From Tritrichomonas musculus (Eukaryota > Parabasalia > Tritrichomonadida > Tritrichomonadidae): 64,000 bases of DNA. The stretch lies in contig JAPFFF010000003.1 of NCBI GenBank assembly GCA_039105265.1, forward strand, positions 2,542,001 through 2,606,000, read 5' to 3'. Position 1 is the stretch's first letter; each line of letters starts with the position of its first letter. The position numbers were made by a program, and so were the translations under genes. Below the pieces are notes generated by a model, which did not search any database, was not told the DNA's origin, and worked only from the letters and a program-made list of their open reading frames with translations. Below, one piece after another: positions 26,478-35,890 of this stretch.

Positions 26478-26568
26478 TTAGGGTAGAAATAAAAAAATTG
26501 GATTAATATTAATAGAAGGTTAGATATGTCGGCTACGATATACAGCCCTGTAGAGCTATTGGAAGGGG

Positions 26569-26680
26569 TGTTTCTAGAGGGTCCCAGATAGGGTTTTTTC
26601 GTGGTTTTGGGGGTCTCTGGAAGGGGTCAGAAATAGTGTTTCTAGAGGGTCCCAGATAGGGTTTTTTCGTGGTTTTGGGG
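26569..26680 (+). repeat. Direct repeat, 44-bp unit, 68-bp period
   Basis: Two nearly identical units (TGTTTCTAGAGGGTCCCAGA, then ATAGGGTTTTTTCGTGG and GTTTTGGGG) are separated by 24 bases that include GGAAGGGGTC. The GGAAGGGG word recurs twice more downstream. Confidence 0.8.
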
Positions 26681-26805
26681 TCCGTGGAAGAGTGTTTACA
26701 AAGCTCTGTAGCTATATAGTTATAGGGGTCATCATATATGTTCCAGGAGGGTCTGGGAAGGGGTTGAACCTCTCTGGAGTACTCTGGAAGGGGTCCTAAA
26801 CATTG

Positions 26806-26846
26806 TTAAGGATGGGCGGAGCTATTTATAGCGGAGCCCTCCTTAA
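26806..26846. repeat. Long imperfect hairpin
   Basis: TTAAGGA/TCCTTAA, GGGC/GCCC and GCTAT/ATAGC pair around a TT loop with one bulge and a symmetric GGA/GGA internal loop, 16 base pairs in all. It lies just before the lineage-C polymerase fragment; GCTCCGC occurs again right before that ATG. Confidence 0.75.
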
Positions 26847-26894
26847 CGTAACTACTTATGCGACTTTGATGCTGTAAGTTTATACCGCTCCGCT

Positions 26895-28040
26895 ATGACG
26901 AGAATGTATACTGTTGAGGGTAAACCGAAAGTAATATCCCCAGAACAACTCAACTACGAATTTTTCAGTAAACAATCCGCTTATGTTGTTGAAATCGAAA
27001 TAACGAAAGTAAATAAACACTACCCATTCCCATTGATAGTTCGTAAAGTCGACGGATTAAATCTTAATGATGATAATCTCGCTGAAGGTGAAACTGTTAC
27101 AATGGTTGTTGATAATATCGCTCTTGAAGATCTCATCGAATTCCAAGGTATAGAATATCGTTTAATTAAGGGTTACTACTGGGATGGAAAATGTGATGAC
27201 AAGATACAGAATGTTATCAAAGAAATTTTCAATAAACGCCTCGAATATAAGAAACAGAAGAATCCACTTCAACAAATATATAAACTCATCATGAATTCAT
27301 GCTATGGAAAAACAATCGAACGCCCTCATGAGAAAGAATTCAAGTATATTCATAAGAAAGATCTTGATAAATACATTATGAAGAACTACAACAAAATCGT
27401 TGAAGATATCGAACTCGAAAATTCCGATATGCACGCTGTAAAAGTAATGTCTCCAATAGATAAACACTTCAATTTCAGTTTATTGGGGATTCAAGTTTTA
27501 AGTATGTCGAAACGTATTATGAATGAAGTTATGTGTCTCGCTTACGATATCGGATGTCGCATCTACTACGAAGATACAGATAGTATGCATATCGAGACCG
27601 ATCATCTCCCTAAACTTGTTGAAGAATATAGAAATAAATACGGACGAGATCTCATTGGTAGTAATCTCGGGCAATTCCATTCCGATTTCCCAACTATCAA
27701 TAATCATGATGAAATCCCTGTTTCTATAGAATCATACTTCCTCATGAAGAAGATGTATATCGATAAACTCAAAGATTCTACAGGTGATATCGATTACATG
27801 ATTCGCGGTAAGGGGTTAACACAAAAGAGTATCGAACACGCTTATCGCTCACGATTTCACAATGATCCAATGCTGTTATATAAACACATTTATGATGGAA
27901 ACTCCTATACATTCGACTTAACAAAGGGGCAACCGTGCTTCTCCATGAATAAAAATATGACTGTATCAACACTCAAGAAATTCGAGAGAAGAATTAAATC
28001 ACGATACACAGAAGGTGATGTTAAAGAGTATTTCAAGTGA
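26895..28040 (+). CDS. C-terminal part of a family B DNA polymerase, lineage C (fossil)
   Basis: Corresponds to the palm/thumb part of protein-primed polymerase: motif B LIMNSCYGKTIERP, motif C YYEDTDSMHI, and the terminal region with MIRGKGLTQKSIEHAYR. It matches the lineage-B enzyme from just after its motif A onward, at roughly 40% identity by eye. It is thus a remnant of a separate lineage, not a copy of B. Confidence 0.75.
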   Translation: MTRMYTVEGKPKVISPEQLNYEFFSKQSAYVVEIEITKVNKHYPFPLIVRKVDGLNLNDDNLAEGETVTMVVDNIALEDLIEFQGIEYRLIKGYYWDGKCDDKIQNVIKEIFNKRLEYKKQKNPLQQIYKLIMNSCYGKTIERPHEKEFKYIHKKDLDKYIMKNYNKIVEDIELENSDMHAVKVMSPIDKHFNFSLLGIQVLSMSKRIMNEVMCLAYDIGCRIYYEDTDSMHIETDHLPKLVEEYRNKYGRDLIGSNLGQFHSDFPTINNHDEIPVSIESYFLMKKMYIDKLKDSTGDIDYMIRGKGLTQKSIEHAYRSRFHNDPMLLYKHIYDGNSYTFDLTKGQPCFSMNKNMTVSTLKKFERRIKSRYTEGDVKEYFK

Positions 28041-28097
28041 ATGAGATTTGTTAATGATTTATATTTTTTGAATTAGTGAATCAAAAATAATAATTAT

Positions 28098-28313
28098 TTA
28101 TTGATGTTTCATTAATTTTTTGAGATCATTAATCCATTCATTGATATACGTTTTATAGAAATTTCTTTTTAGTTCATCATCACAATTATTCATTTTCATC
28201 ACGAAATCTTCAATCGCATTTAGAGTTATGAATATCTCAGCATTAATATTTTCTTTAGTGAGTTCAATGCCATCGAAATCACTGATGTTATCATAGTAGT
28301 TATCTGTAGTCAT
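28098..28313 (-). CDS. Small acidic protein (71 aa)
   Basis: Asp/Glu/Asn-rich helical protein (YDNISDFDGIELTKENINAE). The ATG at 28313 has the leader TTTTATTTCTATTACAA. It lies between the polymerase fragment and the 28364 gene, divergent from the latter. Unknown function. Confidence 0.5.
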   Translation of the reverse strand: MTTDNYYDNISDFDGIELTKENINAEIFITLNAIEDFVMKMNNCDDELKRNFYKTYINEWINDLKKLMKHQ

Positions 28314-28363
28314 TTGTAATAGAAATAAAAAATTAAATTTAATTTTTTTATCGAGTATGAAAA

Positions 28364-28876
28364 ATGGATAGCTACTACGAACACTACAACGAATTCGGAA
28401 ACATAGCTGTTATTGATGAATCGATGCCGAGTGATGTTAAACGCTTGATATCATATGGAAAACATATGTTTAATAGAAGAGATTATTTCTTCAGTCCAAG
28501 TGAGAGAATGGTATACACATATAACGCGGAGTATAATACATATGTATGCGTTAAAGGAAGACAGAAGGGTAAATCACTACTATTCTCTTTAAGAACTGAT
28601 GATAAGAGAGATATGACGATGTATGTTAATGATAACTTCATCAATAGAACTCAAAACATGAATAAGATTGATTTTTTATTTTTTATTCATAGGGTGTTTT
28701 GGGACCTCGTTAACAACAAAGCCGGGATTCTGGGGCTTGTCCCAAAATCACGGCTTTTACTCTCTACTGCTTTCTTTAAAGTATTCATATTCATCATATT
28801 CGATTTCATAAACAGTATCTTGATTTATAACAAATTGGTTTATATCTGGGCAGAAGAATTCGCTACTTCTTTGTGA
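28364..28876 (+). CDS. Paralog of the 112-aa gene at 26139-26477
   Basis: The first ~105 residues match the lineage-B protein (HYNEFG, PSDVKRL, RRDYFFSPSERMVY, MNKI). The last ~65 residues of the open frame are hydrophobic, have no counterpart there, and run over a hairpin and an antisense gene. Only the first part should be trusted as protein. Confidence 0.55.
   Translation: MDSYYEHYNEFGNIAVIDESMPSDVKRLISYGKHMFNRRDYFFSPSERMVYTYNAEYNTYVCVKGRQKGKSLLFSLRTDDKRDMTMYVNDNFINRTQNMNKIDFLFFIHRVFWDLVNNKAGILGLVPKSRLLLSTAFFKVFIFIIFDFINSILIYNKLVYIWAEEFATSL
28718..28757. terminator. Hairpin between convergent genes
   Basis: AAAGCCG-GATT-TGGG pairs with CCCA-AATC-CGGCTTT around GCTTGT, with single-base bulges. 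It lies exactly between the 28364 gene and the minus-strand gene ending at 28757. It could mark transcript ends for both; in a eukaryotic nucleus this is only suggestive. Confidence 0.4.
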
Positions 28877-28888
28877 TAAGATTGGCAT
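28757..28888 (-). CDS. Small acidic protein (43 aa)
   Basis: Short ORF starting MPILSQRSSEFFCPDIN and ending in an acidic Tyr-rich stretch (YEIEYDEYEYFKESSRE). The composition is protein-like and contrasts with the AT-only DNA to the right, and the upstream leader is T-rich (AATTTTTTATC). Unknown function. Confidence 0.45.
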   Translation of the reverse strand: MPILSQRSSEFFCPDINQFVINQDTVYEIEYDEYEYFKESSRE

Positions 28889-29061
28889 TGCGATTATTTT
28901 AGATGAGATAAAAAATTAAATAAAAATATACCTGCCATTATTCTGATAGCTATTAGAATGCTGAGAATTCAGTGTGAAAACTCCTGCTAAAATGTGATGT
29001 TCTAAAATCATTGGAAAACGAACAAAAAGGGCGTAGTCCTTTTTGGGCGTTCTGAATATAC
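28889..29061. other. Junction of element C and host-type AT-rich DNA
   Basis: No gene. A hairpin AAAAAGG-GCGTAGT-CCTTTTT lies at 29024-29044. Composition falls to the very AT-rich state of the following 15 kb after about 29100. Confidence 0.5.
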
Positions 29062-30155
29062 TAAACTGCTTTCCAAATTTCCGTCCATATCAAATTTCTG
29101 AGTATTTATTCAAAAAGTCAAAAATAAAAAAATAAAAATATTTTATCTTATCAATTAAAAATAAAACATTCAAAATGTTTGAGTTTTTTATTTTGAAAAA
29201 TATTATATATATATATATTTCAAAAATAAATATTACTCTTTTATTTTTTATAAATTAATTTAATAACATATATTTATTATTTTATAAATAATTATAATTA
29301 ATACTTATCTATTTTTTAATAATATATTTAAATTTATTTTTAAAAAAATTTCAAAAGGAAATTTTGGTCATCCTATTGATTACAAAATTTAAATTGTTTT
29401 GAATTAAACCAAAAAGGCTGCTTCCATGCAGCATCACTGTTAGCAAATGATTTCTAGACCCGATTTTTTTAAATGAAGTGATGAGGCGCTTTTTTTATTT
29501 TTAACAAAAAAGGCGCCATTTTAAGCAGTTATAATCAAAATTAATAATATTTCTTAAAATGAATACAAATACCATTTAAATAATAATAAAAATATCATTT
29601 GAAAATGAAAAATAATAAGAAATTAATTAAAATGATAATAAACCGTTTAAGATTTGCCAAAAATTTTAAATTCATGAAGAGAAACTAGAAAAGAAGTCCG
29701 AAATCGTTTTCACCGAAAGAAACCCAAATGGTCATATGTGGTTACCCTTTTTTTAGATTTTTTTTTAGCGACTTTGGAATAGATCAGTATTTCAAATGAT
29801 CATATCTATAATTGTCAATATGAAAATCAACATTAATTAATTAAAGTTTGCGCCACCAATGTATAAGATGTTTCTCTGGTTCTTTATATAAGATGTTTCT
29901 CTGTTTCTTTATATAAGATGATTCATTCATTTATTCGACCAAATAATAATACAAATTTACTAATTTTATTTTAAAAAAAATTTTATTTTGACTTTTTGAT
30001 TAATAAAATGTTTTATTTTTTTATATATTCAAAATTCAAAAAAAAAAAAAAGTGTTTTTTTTCCCGTCATCATTGAATTTGATAGAAACCACTTTTTTAT
30101 ACTCTCAATATCCCACAATTTTTTTGATATGGACGGAAATTTGGAAAGCAGTTTA
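29062..30155. mobile_element. Mariner-like non-autonomous DNA element (33-bp perfect TIRs)
   Basis: Perfect 33-base inverted repeats at 29062-29094 and 30123-30155, starting TAAACTGCTTTCCAAATTTC. The outermost TA on each side would be the TA target duplication typical of Tc1/mariner, a superfamily abundant in Trichomonas. The interior (1.03 kb) is extremely AT-rich and has no transposase ORF, so this is an internally degenerate or non-autonomous copy. Confidence 0.75.
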
Positions 30156-31720
30156 CTTATTTAAGGGAAAAGGACTATATATAATAATTCATTTCGATGT
30201 TTTGAAAAAAATACTCAAAATCCATTTATTTCCAGACAATTAGAGCAATTATAATATTGTTAATTAGTTTTAAATGAGTTTTCAGAAGTTTCAAATAGAA
30301 TGATAAATACTATATTTCTCTCAAAATTTTGAATGATATTCCTTTCAATTTTATATTTTAAGATTAAAATATGATTATCTTTAAATATAAATAAATATAT
30401 AATAATCGTATCGGTATAATTAAAGAAAATCTTATATGATTAAACATATCATAATATGATTAAATAAAAAACCTATTAAGTCCCAAAAAGTCCCAGCATA
30501 TTGAGTCGGGACCCATCTCTGATGGGATTAAAATTCATCTGATGGGAAAAAATAATATCTGATGGGCGATTTACCCTTTATGGTCAAAATAAATTACCCT
30601 TTATATTTTTTAATGAAAAAGCAGAGGGTGGGCAATAAGCCTTGGTTTTTGTATTTACAATTGTATACAACTTGTCCGTTTAAAAATTACAATTGTAATT
30701 ACAATTGTAAATACGTTATTTTCTCGTTTTTAGTTTTTTATTTTTATCTTGATCTACAATTATTTTTTTATATTAAAAATGTTTTAAATAATTTAAAAAT
30801 AAAAAGATAAAATAGTAAAATGTTTTTCAAATTAAATAATATTATTTTTGATTCTTCATAAAATAAAAAATAATTTATTCGCATTCAAAAATTTTCATTA
30901 ATACTACAAATCAAAAAATCTTTATTTTACGAAAAAAGACGTTAAAAAGACGTTTATAGTATTTGTGATGTAAAAAAAATAAGGCCTAGTGGGCAACCTT
31001 ACTTCATAGATAAAACTCAATAATTATTAAGTATAAAATAATTATGTTTTAATAATATATTTTGTTATCATAATTAAATATGTTTGCAACTAAAAATTTA
31101 ATAATTTACTATAATAACAATAATATATTTGTATTTTTTTCTAATTGAATAACCAAAATTTTAATATGTATTCAAAATTAAAATCATTTTATCTGTATGG
31201 ATATTTAAGTTATTATCTTACAATGATTACATTTTAGGTTATTATTAGGTTTTATTTCTATAAATATAATAGAATAAGATATAATTTTGTTTTATCTATA
31301 ATTTTCAAGCTCAAATTTTTATATTCAAATTAGATTTTAAATTTTTAATTTAAAAAGTTGCATTTTCAGTTTAATTGAGAAATAAAAAATTTACAAATGA
31401 TACATTTTAAATTATAAATATAACAAAATTGGTAGTTGTAAATTAAAAAATAAATAATAATATATATTTATCCTTATTTATATTATAAATGATAGGTATA
31501 GCTTTTGAAATCTATCTGCCAATTTCTCAAGATTTTGCAAACAATTTACATGATAAATAATGATTTGGACCATTCATAAATTAAAACCTGAAAAAAATCA
31601 AACAATTTATTATGGATATTTATCATTAGGATATTACAAATGACTTATCGACCAATAAAAAAATTTAAAATATGGATTTTTTAAAAATCAGCAAATATTT
31701 CGAATCATTTAAAATATAAA
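30156..31720. other. AT-rich intergenic DNA
   Basis: No supported gene. Seen: ATCTGATGGG three times within 30517-30566; TTACCCTTTAT twice near 30570-30604; perfect 15-base inverted repeats GTATTTACAATTGTA / TACAATTGTAAATAC around 30649-30715. The last two suggest a small decayed inverted-repeat element. Confidence 0.5.
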
Positions 31721-32023
31721 TATAGAAGTGTCTGAAAAAAAAATGGCCCAAGATTTTAGAAATTCCTTTATACCATGTAATATTTATATGTTTAATAAGT
31801 TGTTGGTCAAATATTGAGTATATTCCTCTGTTCAATTTCGAGAAACAATAAAATCAAATCTGATCAATTATTGAAGTTTTTTAAAGATTGATTAAATTAA
31901 TAAATGTTTTCATTTATAATATTGTTTATTAACTATGATTATATATTTTTATAAAAATAAAATTCAAGTATAAACTAGATATTTTTCTTTTTTTAAAAAA
32001 ATTCAAAAGGCAAACGTTTTTAA

Positions 32024-33157
32024 AAAGATTGAGATTGCCCAGGTTTGAAAGACCCTATTTTTAATCTTCATCATATTGTATTCTATTATATTTAATTAAT
32101 TGTTTTTTTGTAATTTGCTTCTGATAAAGAAAAAAAAAGAATTATTAAAAATTTTTAAATAAAAAATTAACGTCTTGCCTCAATTATTTCAAAGTATCAC
32201 TGAATTTTTTCAAGCATCTTTAAGAAAATTAAAAAATTATAAATAACCAAGAGATATCTCGCAAGGATTTTAAAATAAATAGGTTAAATGTTCTTTTTTA
32301 TGTTTTTATAATAAATATACAAGAAGATATTTACTTTCAAATAGCACAAAATTACTATGAAGATAATTCTTTAAAACATTAATTGTGAATATTTATTTTT
32401 AACATTTAAAAATTAAGACTCACTAATTATATCTCATTAATATGATATTTATGTGAATTAACTTATTATTTTTTTATTTGGATCAATACTTGTGAATGTC
32501 TATTGACAATGAAAATGACATTTTTCCAACGATTATTTCGGTTTATTGTGCTTTTAGAATTATCATATTAGTTAATATTAAAATTCTTATTTGGAAGCTA
32601 ATTCAAAGAAAATAATATTGTAAAAAAAAACAAATAATGGTATCGATACCCCTAACGAAGCTTGTTCAAAGGCATGATAACCTTGTTGATTTGTTTTGAA
32701 ATGTAAGAATCATTATTTCACCTTGGGAAAAAGAGATTTATGCTTATCAAATTTATATAAAAATTTTTTTCAAATATTAACAATTAATATTTTTCTCAGA
32801 ATTAAACAGAGATTTTTATTAAATAATTTGTAAATAAAACTTTTTAGAATTTATTTTAATAAATAATTTGGCTGTGTATGAAAATCTTGGGCCAATTTTT
32901 CTAAAAATGTTAATAAATTTGTTCATTTAAAACTCGTTTTTAAATTTTCTTAAAGATGCTTGAAAAAATTCAGTGATACTTTGAAATAATTGAGGCAAGA
33001 CGTTAATTTTTTATTTAAAAATTTTTAATAATTCTTTTTTTTTTCTTTATCAGAAGCAAATTACAAAAAAAAAAAAACAATTAATTAAATATAATAGAAT
33101 ACAATATGATGAAGATTAAAAATAGGGTCTTTCAAACCTGGGCAATCTCAATCTTTT
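32024..33157. mobile_element. Foldback-like element D (about 205-bp TIRs)
   Basis: The arms 32026-32232 and 32942-33157 are near-identical inverted copies, outer end AGATTGAGATTGCCCAGG. The ~700-bp interior is AT-rich and non-coding. Long TIRs without a gene suggest a Mutator-like or foldback non-autonomous element. Confidence 0.7.
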
Positions 33158-33164
33158 GGCAGAG

Positions 33165-34850
33165 GAATCAGGGTCTATAAAAATCGGCACGAAAAAAGTT
33201 CGTTCGTAAAGGTGAAATACATGATCGGTATTGATCGGTATGAACACAAAAAGTTTATCTAAGAAAAATGAGTACTACAAACTTTTTGAATTAAACAAGC
33301 GGTTAATAAATGAATTGACCTATCCGTTGGTTAAAAAAACCGTTGACGTTATTTTTTTATTTGAAATTTAGCGCCATTTTGCTTATTAGAAAGACTGGAT
33401 TGCATGCTTCAACTGCAGAGAAGTTTGCTTTCTTGGTCTTTGAAGCTTAGACTGCTTGCTCTTACTGCAGGGGAGTTAGCTTTCTAAGCTTTCCTCTAAT
33501 AACATATCAAATTTTCACACGTCTTGATACCATAACTCAGCGTTTATAATTAGTATTTTTGCATTTATTCGACTAAAATAACTTGCTTTCTTGTTCAATG
33601 GTACTCATTTAAACTTTAATTAACAATAACCAACTTTTTTTTATCAATATACCTCATTTTCTTAATGAATAAGCGCTTTTTACTTGATTAATACAATGTA
33701 CTTTTTAGTTTATTACTTCTCATATACGACTTTTATATAAAAAAAATTAATTCGATTATTAATAACTTCTTATTTTTATAAATGTATCTCTTCTTCTTAA
33801 ATATTTAAAGCATTTCAATTGTCATATACATTTTGCTTTCTTGTTCAATGCAACTTATTTACTATTTTTTTATAAAATATTTAATTTGATTTTCAATAAC
33901 CTACTATTTTTCAATATACCTCATTTTCTTAATTAATCAGACTTTTTACTTTATTAACACAACTTGCTTTTTAGTTTATTACTTCTCATATGCGATTTTT
34001 ATATAAAAGAATTTATTTGATTACTAATGGCTTCTATTTTTACAGGTTTATCTCATTTTCTTAATCAATAAACTATTTTAATTGTTTGGTACATTTTACT
34101 TTCTTTTTTAATCTAAACTTTTCTCAAACTTTTTAAAATGCTACTTGCAAAAGTTTGTTTACACTCATCAAATTAAAATATGTTACAATAAAATGAATAA
34201 ATTTAGTTAGAAAGATGAGATTAATGATAAAAAAAGATGAGAGCAAAAATAGTCATAGATAAGATAAAATATTAGGTTAGAAAATGTTTATTAAATATAA
34301 TCAGTATATTGCATTAATTGAATAAAAGATCTTTTATAAATAAATAAACTTGTTATCTGAATAAAAAAATAAATTTTTCATATTGAGTAAATTAGTTTGA
34401 TTAACAGGTAAATGAGATACATAAAAAAGAAATTGAGTCATTAATTGAGAGAATATTGTAATAACAATAAGAAATAAGAGTTATGATGGAATCTAAAGAT
34501 TAATTAAATTTGTTATTAGAGGAAAGCTTAGAAAGCTAACTCCCCTGCAGTAAGAGCAAGCAGTCTAAGCTTCAAAGACCAAGAAAGCAAACTTCTCTGC
34601 AGTTGAAGCATGCAATCCAGTCTTTCTAATAAGCAAAATGGCGCTAAATTTCAAATAAAAAAATAACGTCAACGGTTTTTTTAACCAACGGATAGGTCAA
34701 TTCATTTATTAACCGCTTGTTTAATTCAAAAAGTTTGTAGTACTCATTTTTCTTAGATAAACTTTTTGTGTTCATACCGATCAATACCGATCATGTATTT
34801 CACCTTTACGAACGAACTTTTTTCGTGCCGATTTTTATAGACCCTGATTC
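33165..34850. mobile_element. Long-TIR element E (340-bp TIRs)
   Basis: The inverted arms 33165-33504 and 34511-34850 are essentially identical, outer end GAATCAGGGTCTATAAAAAT. The interior (1.0 kb) is non-coding and built from imperfect tandem copies of ~250-270 bp: TTGCTTTCTTGTTCAATG near 33584 and 33832, and CTTTTTAGTTTATTACTTCT near 33699 and 33970. The identity of the arms says it is recent. Mutator-like by TIR length; no target duplication could be confirmed. Confidence 0.75.
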
Positions 34851-35256
34851 TTCAGCCCAATCTTTTTAAAAACGTTTGCCTTTTGAAATTTTTTAATAAT
34901 ATAAAAATATCTAGTTTATACTTGAATTTTATTTTTATAAAAATATATAATCATAGTTAATAAACAATATTATAAATGAAAACATTTATTAATTTAATCA
35001 ATCTTTAAAAAACTTCAATAATTGATCAGATTTGATTTTATTGTTTCTCGAAATTGAACAGAGGAATATACTCAATATTTGACCAACAACTTATTAAACA
35101 TATAAATATTGTCTGGTATCAATTATATCCTGAAAACTAGAACAGAAAAAATTTCGAACACTTCTATAAATATTTATTAATTTTGTTTTTATTAATTAAA
35201 TGTATTTTTTAATTATTTTAAAAATTCGTGATCTTATTCAATATAGACAATGATAA

Positions 35257-35481
35257 TTAAATATATTTATCATTTGCTAAATCTATTTTTTCTTCTTCGA
35301 AATTGTTAAACATGATATGACAATTCTTTTTTGATGGCGTGACTTCATCTAGTTCTGAAAATCCATTCAAATTATAATGAGGTGATATGATTTGAATAAA
35401 CCTAACAAAAGTGGAAAACTCATAGTCAAAGGTGAAAACATGGATATATTGAATTTTAATTAAAGTCTTTATTTCAACCAT
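35257..35481 (-). CDS. Possible small host ORF (74 aa), weak
   Basis: Starts MVEIKTLIKIQYIHVFTFDY and carries a more protein-like middle (SPHYNLNGFSELDEVTPSKK). GC content is locally higher than around it. It could be a remnant of a host gene. Nothing else supports it. Confidence 0.2.
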   Translation of the reverse strand: MVEIKTLIKIQYIHVFTFDYEFSTFVRFIQIISPHYNLNGFSELDEVTPSKKNCHIMFNNFEEEKIDLANDKYI

Positions 35482-35890
35482 TACATTTTATAATATTGGA
35501 TATAAAATATATATATTATATATTATAATTATTAAATAAATTATTTATTAAGATAAATATATATTTATTTAATTTTATTTTTTATTCAATTTAGTTGTAC
35601 GACCTTTCTTAAAAATGAACTTTTTGGGTACTGGGTAAATTGTGTTAGGAGTGATTCATCAATTGTTTTTTATAAAAATTTGAGAGGTTATTCAAATTTT
35701 TGAAAATTATTTCAATTCATTTTTTTTCTGAAATAAAATCTGAGATATGAAATTCAATCCAAATAATGAATATAAACATATTTATAATAATATTATCGAA
35801 ATGCGCCAAATTCCAACTGTCATTCATTTTTAAATGCGTTTCTCAATTCAATTGAAATAGGGTTCTTTACAAATTTTAAGAGTAAACTTG

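Larger units (their letters stand above)
7744..26500. mobile_element. Maverick/Polinton, lineage B (incomplete)
   Basis: The gene set (double-jelly-roll capsid, fibre-like giant protein, KilA-N, protein-primed polymerase) marks a Maverick of a lineage distant from A. Base use also differs: many GATC and CGA words. No integrase and no packaging ATPase is seen, and no terminal repeat pair could be matched, so the element is broken or split. It begins directly at the end of A1, so A1 may have inserted into it, with the rest left of the window. The right edge is uncertain, somewhere between 26478 and 26890. Age relative to A cannot be told without another copy. Confidence 0.75.
26478..26894. other. 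Gene-free junction between elements B and C, with direct repeats
   Basis: No ORF of note. The stretch is unusually G-rich on the plus strand (repeated GGAAGGGG, AGGGTCCC). A 44-base segment starting TGTTTCTAGAGGGTCCCAGA occurs at 26569-26612 and again at 26637-26680, period 68 bases. A long imperfect hairpin follows at 26806-26846. This probably holds the right end of B and the broken edge of C; I could not match a terminal repeat. Confidence 0.5.
26880..28950. mobile_element. Maverick/Polinton fragment, lineage C
   Basis: A third polymerase type is represented only by its C-terminal part, with three small genes next to it; no capsid, integrase or ATPase. Edges are uncertain. It is clearly a broken fossil remnant. 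Its 28364 gene is a paralog of a lineage-B gene, so B and C are closer to each other than to A. Confidence 0.65.
31721..35168. mobile_element. Outer inverted-repeat element F carrying two other elements
   Basis: Inverted arms: outermost TATAGAAGTGT at 31721 and at 35158-35168, then a strong match of 31785-32031 with the reverse of 34857-35112 (about 250 bp, near identical by eye). Between the arms lie two independent long-TIR elements, D (32024-33157) and E (33165-34850), side by side. They probably inserted into F, so F is the oldest of the three. No transposase gene is left anywhere in the nest. Confidence 0.65.

Noticed and set aside
30562-30810. ORFs of 60-80 codons in the AT-rich host DNA (such as 30052-30243 and 30562-30810)
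   Set aside because: They consist of codons expected from A/T runs (Phe, Leu, Tyr, Asn, Lys), overlap element ends, and show no domain or conserved start context.
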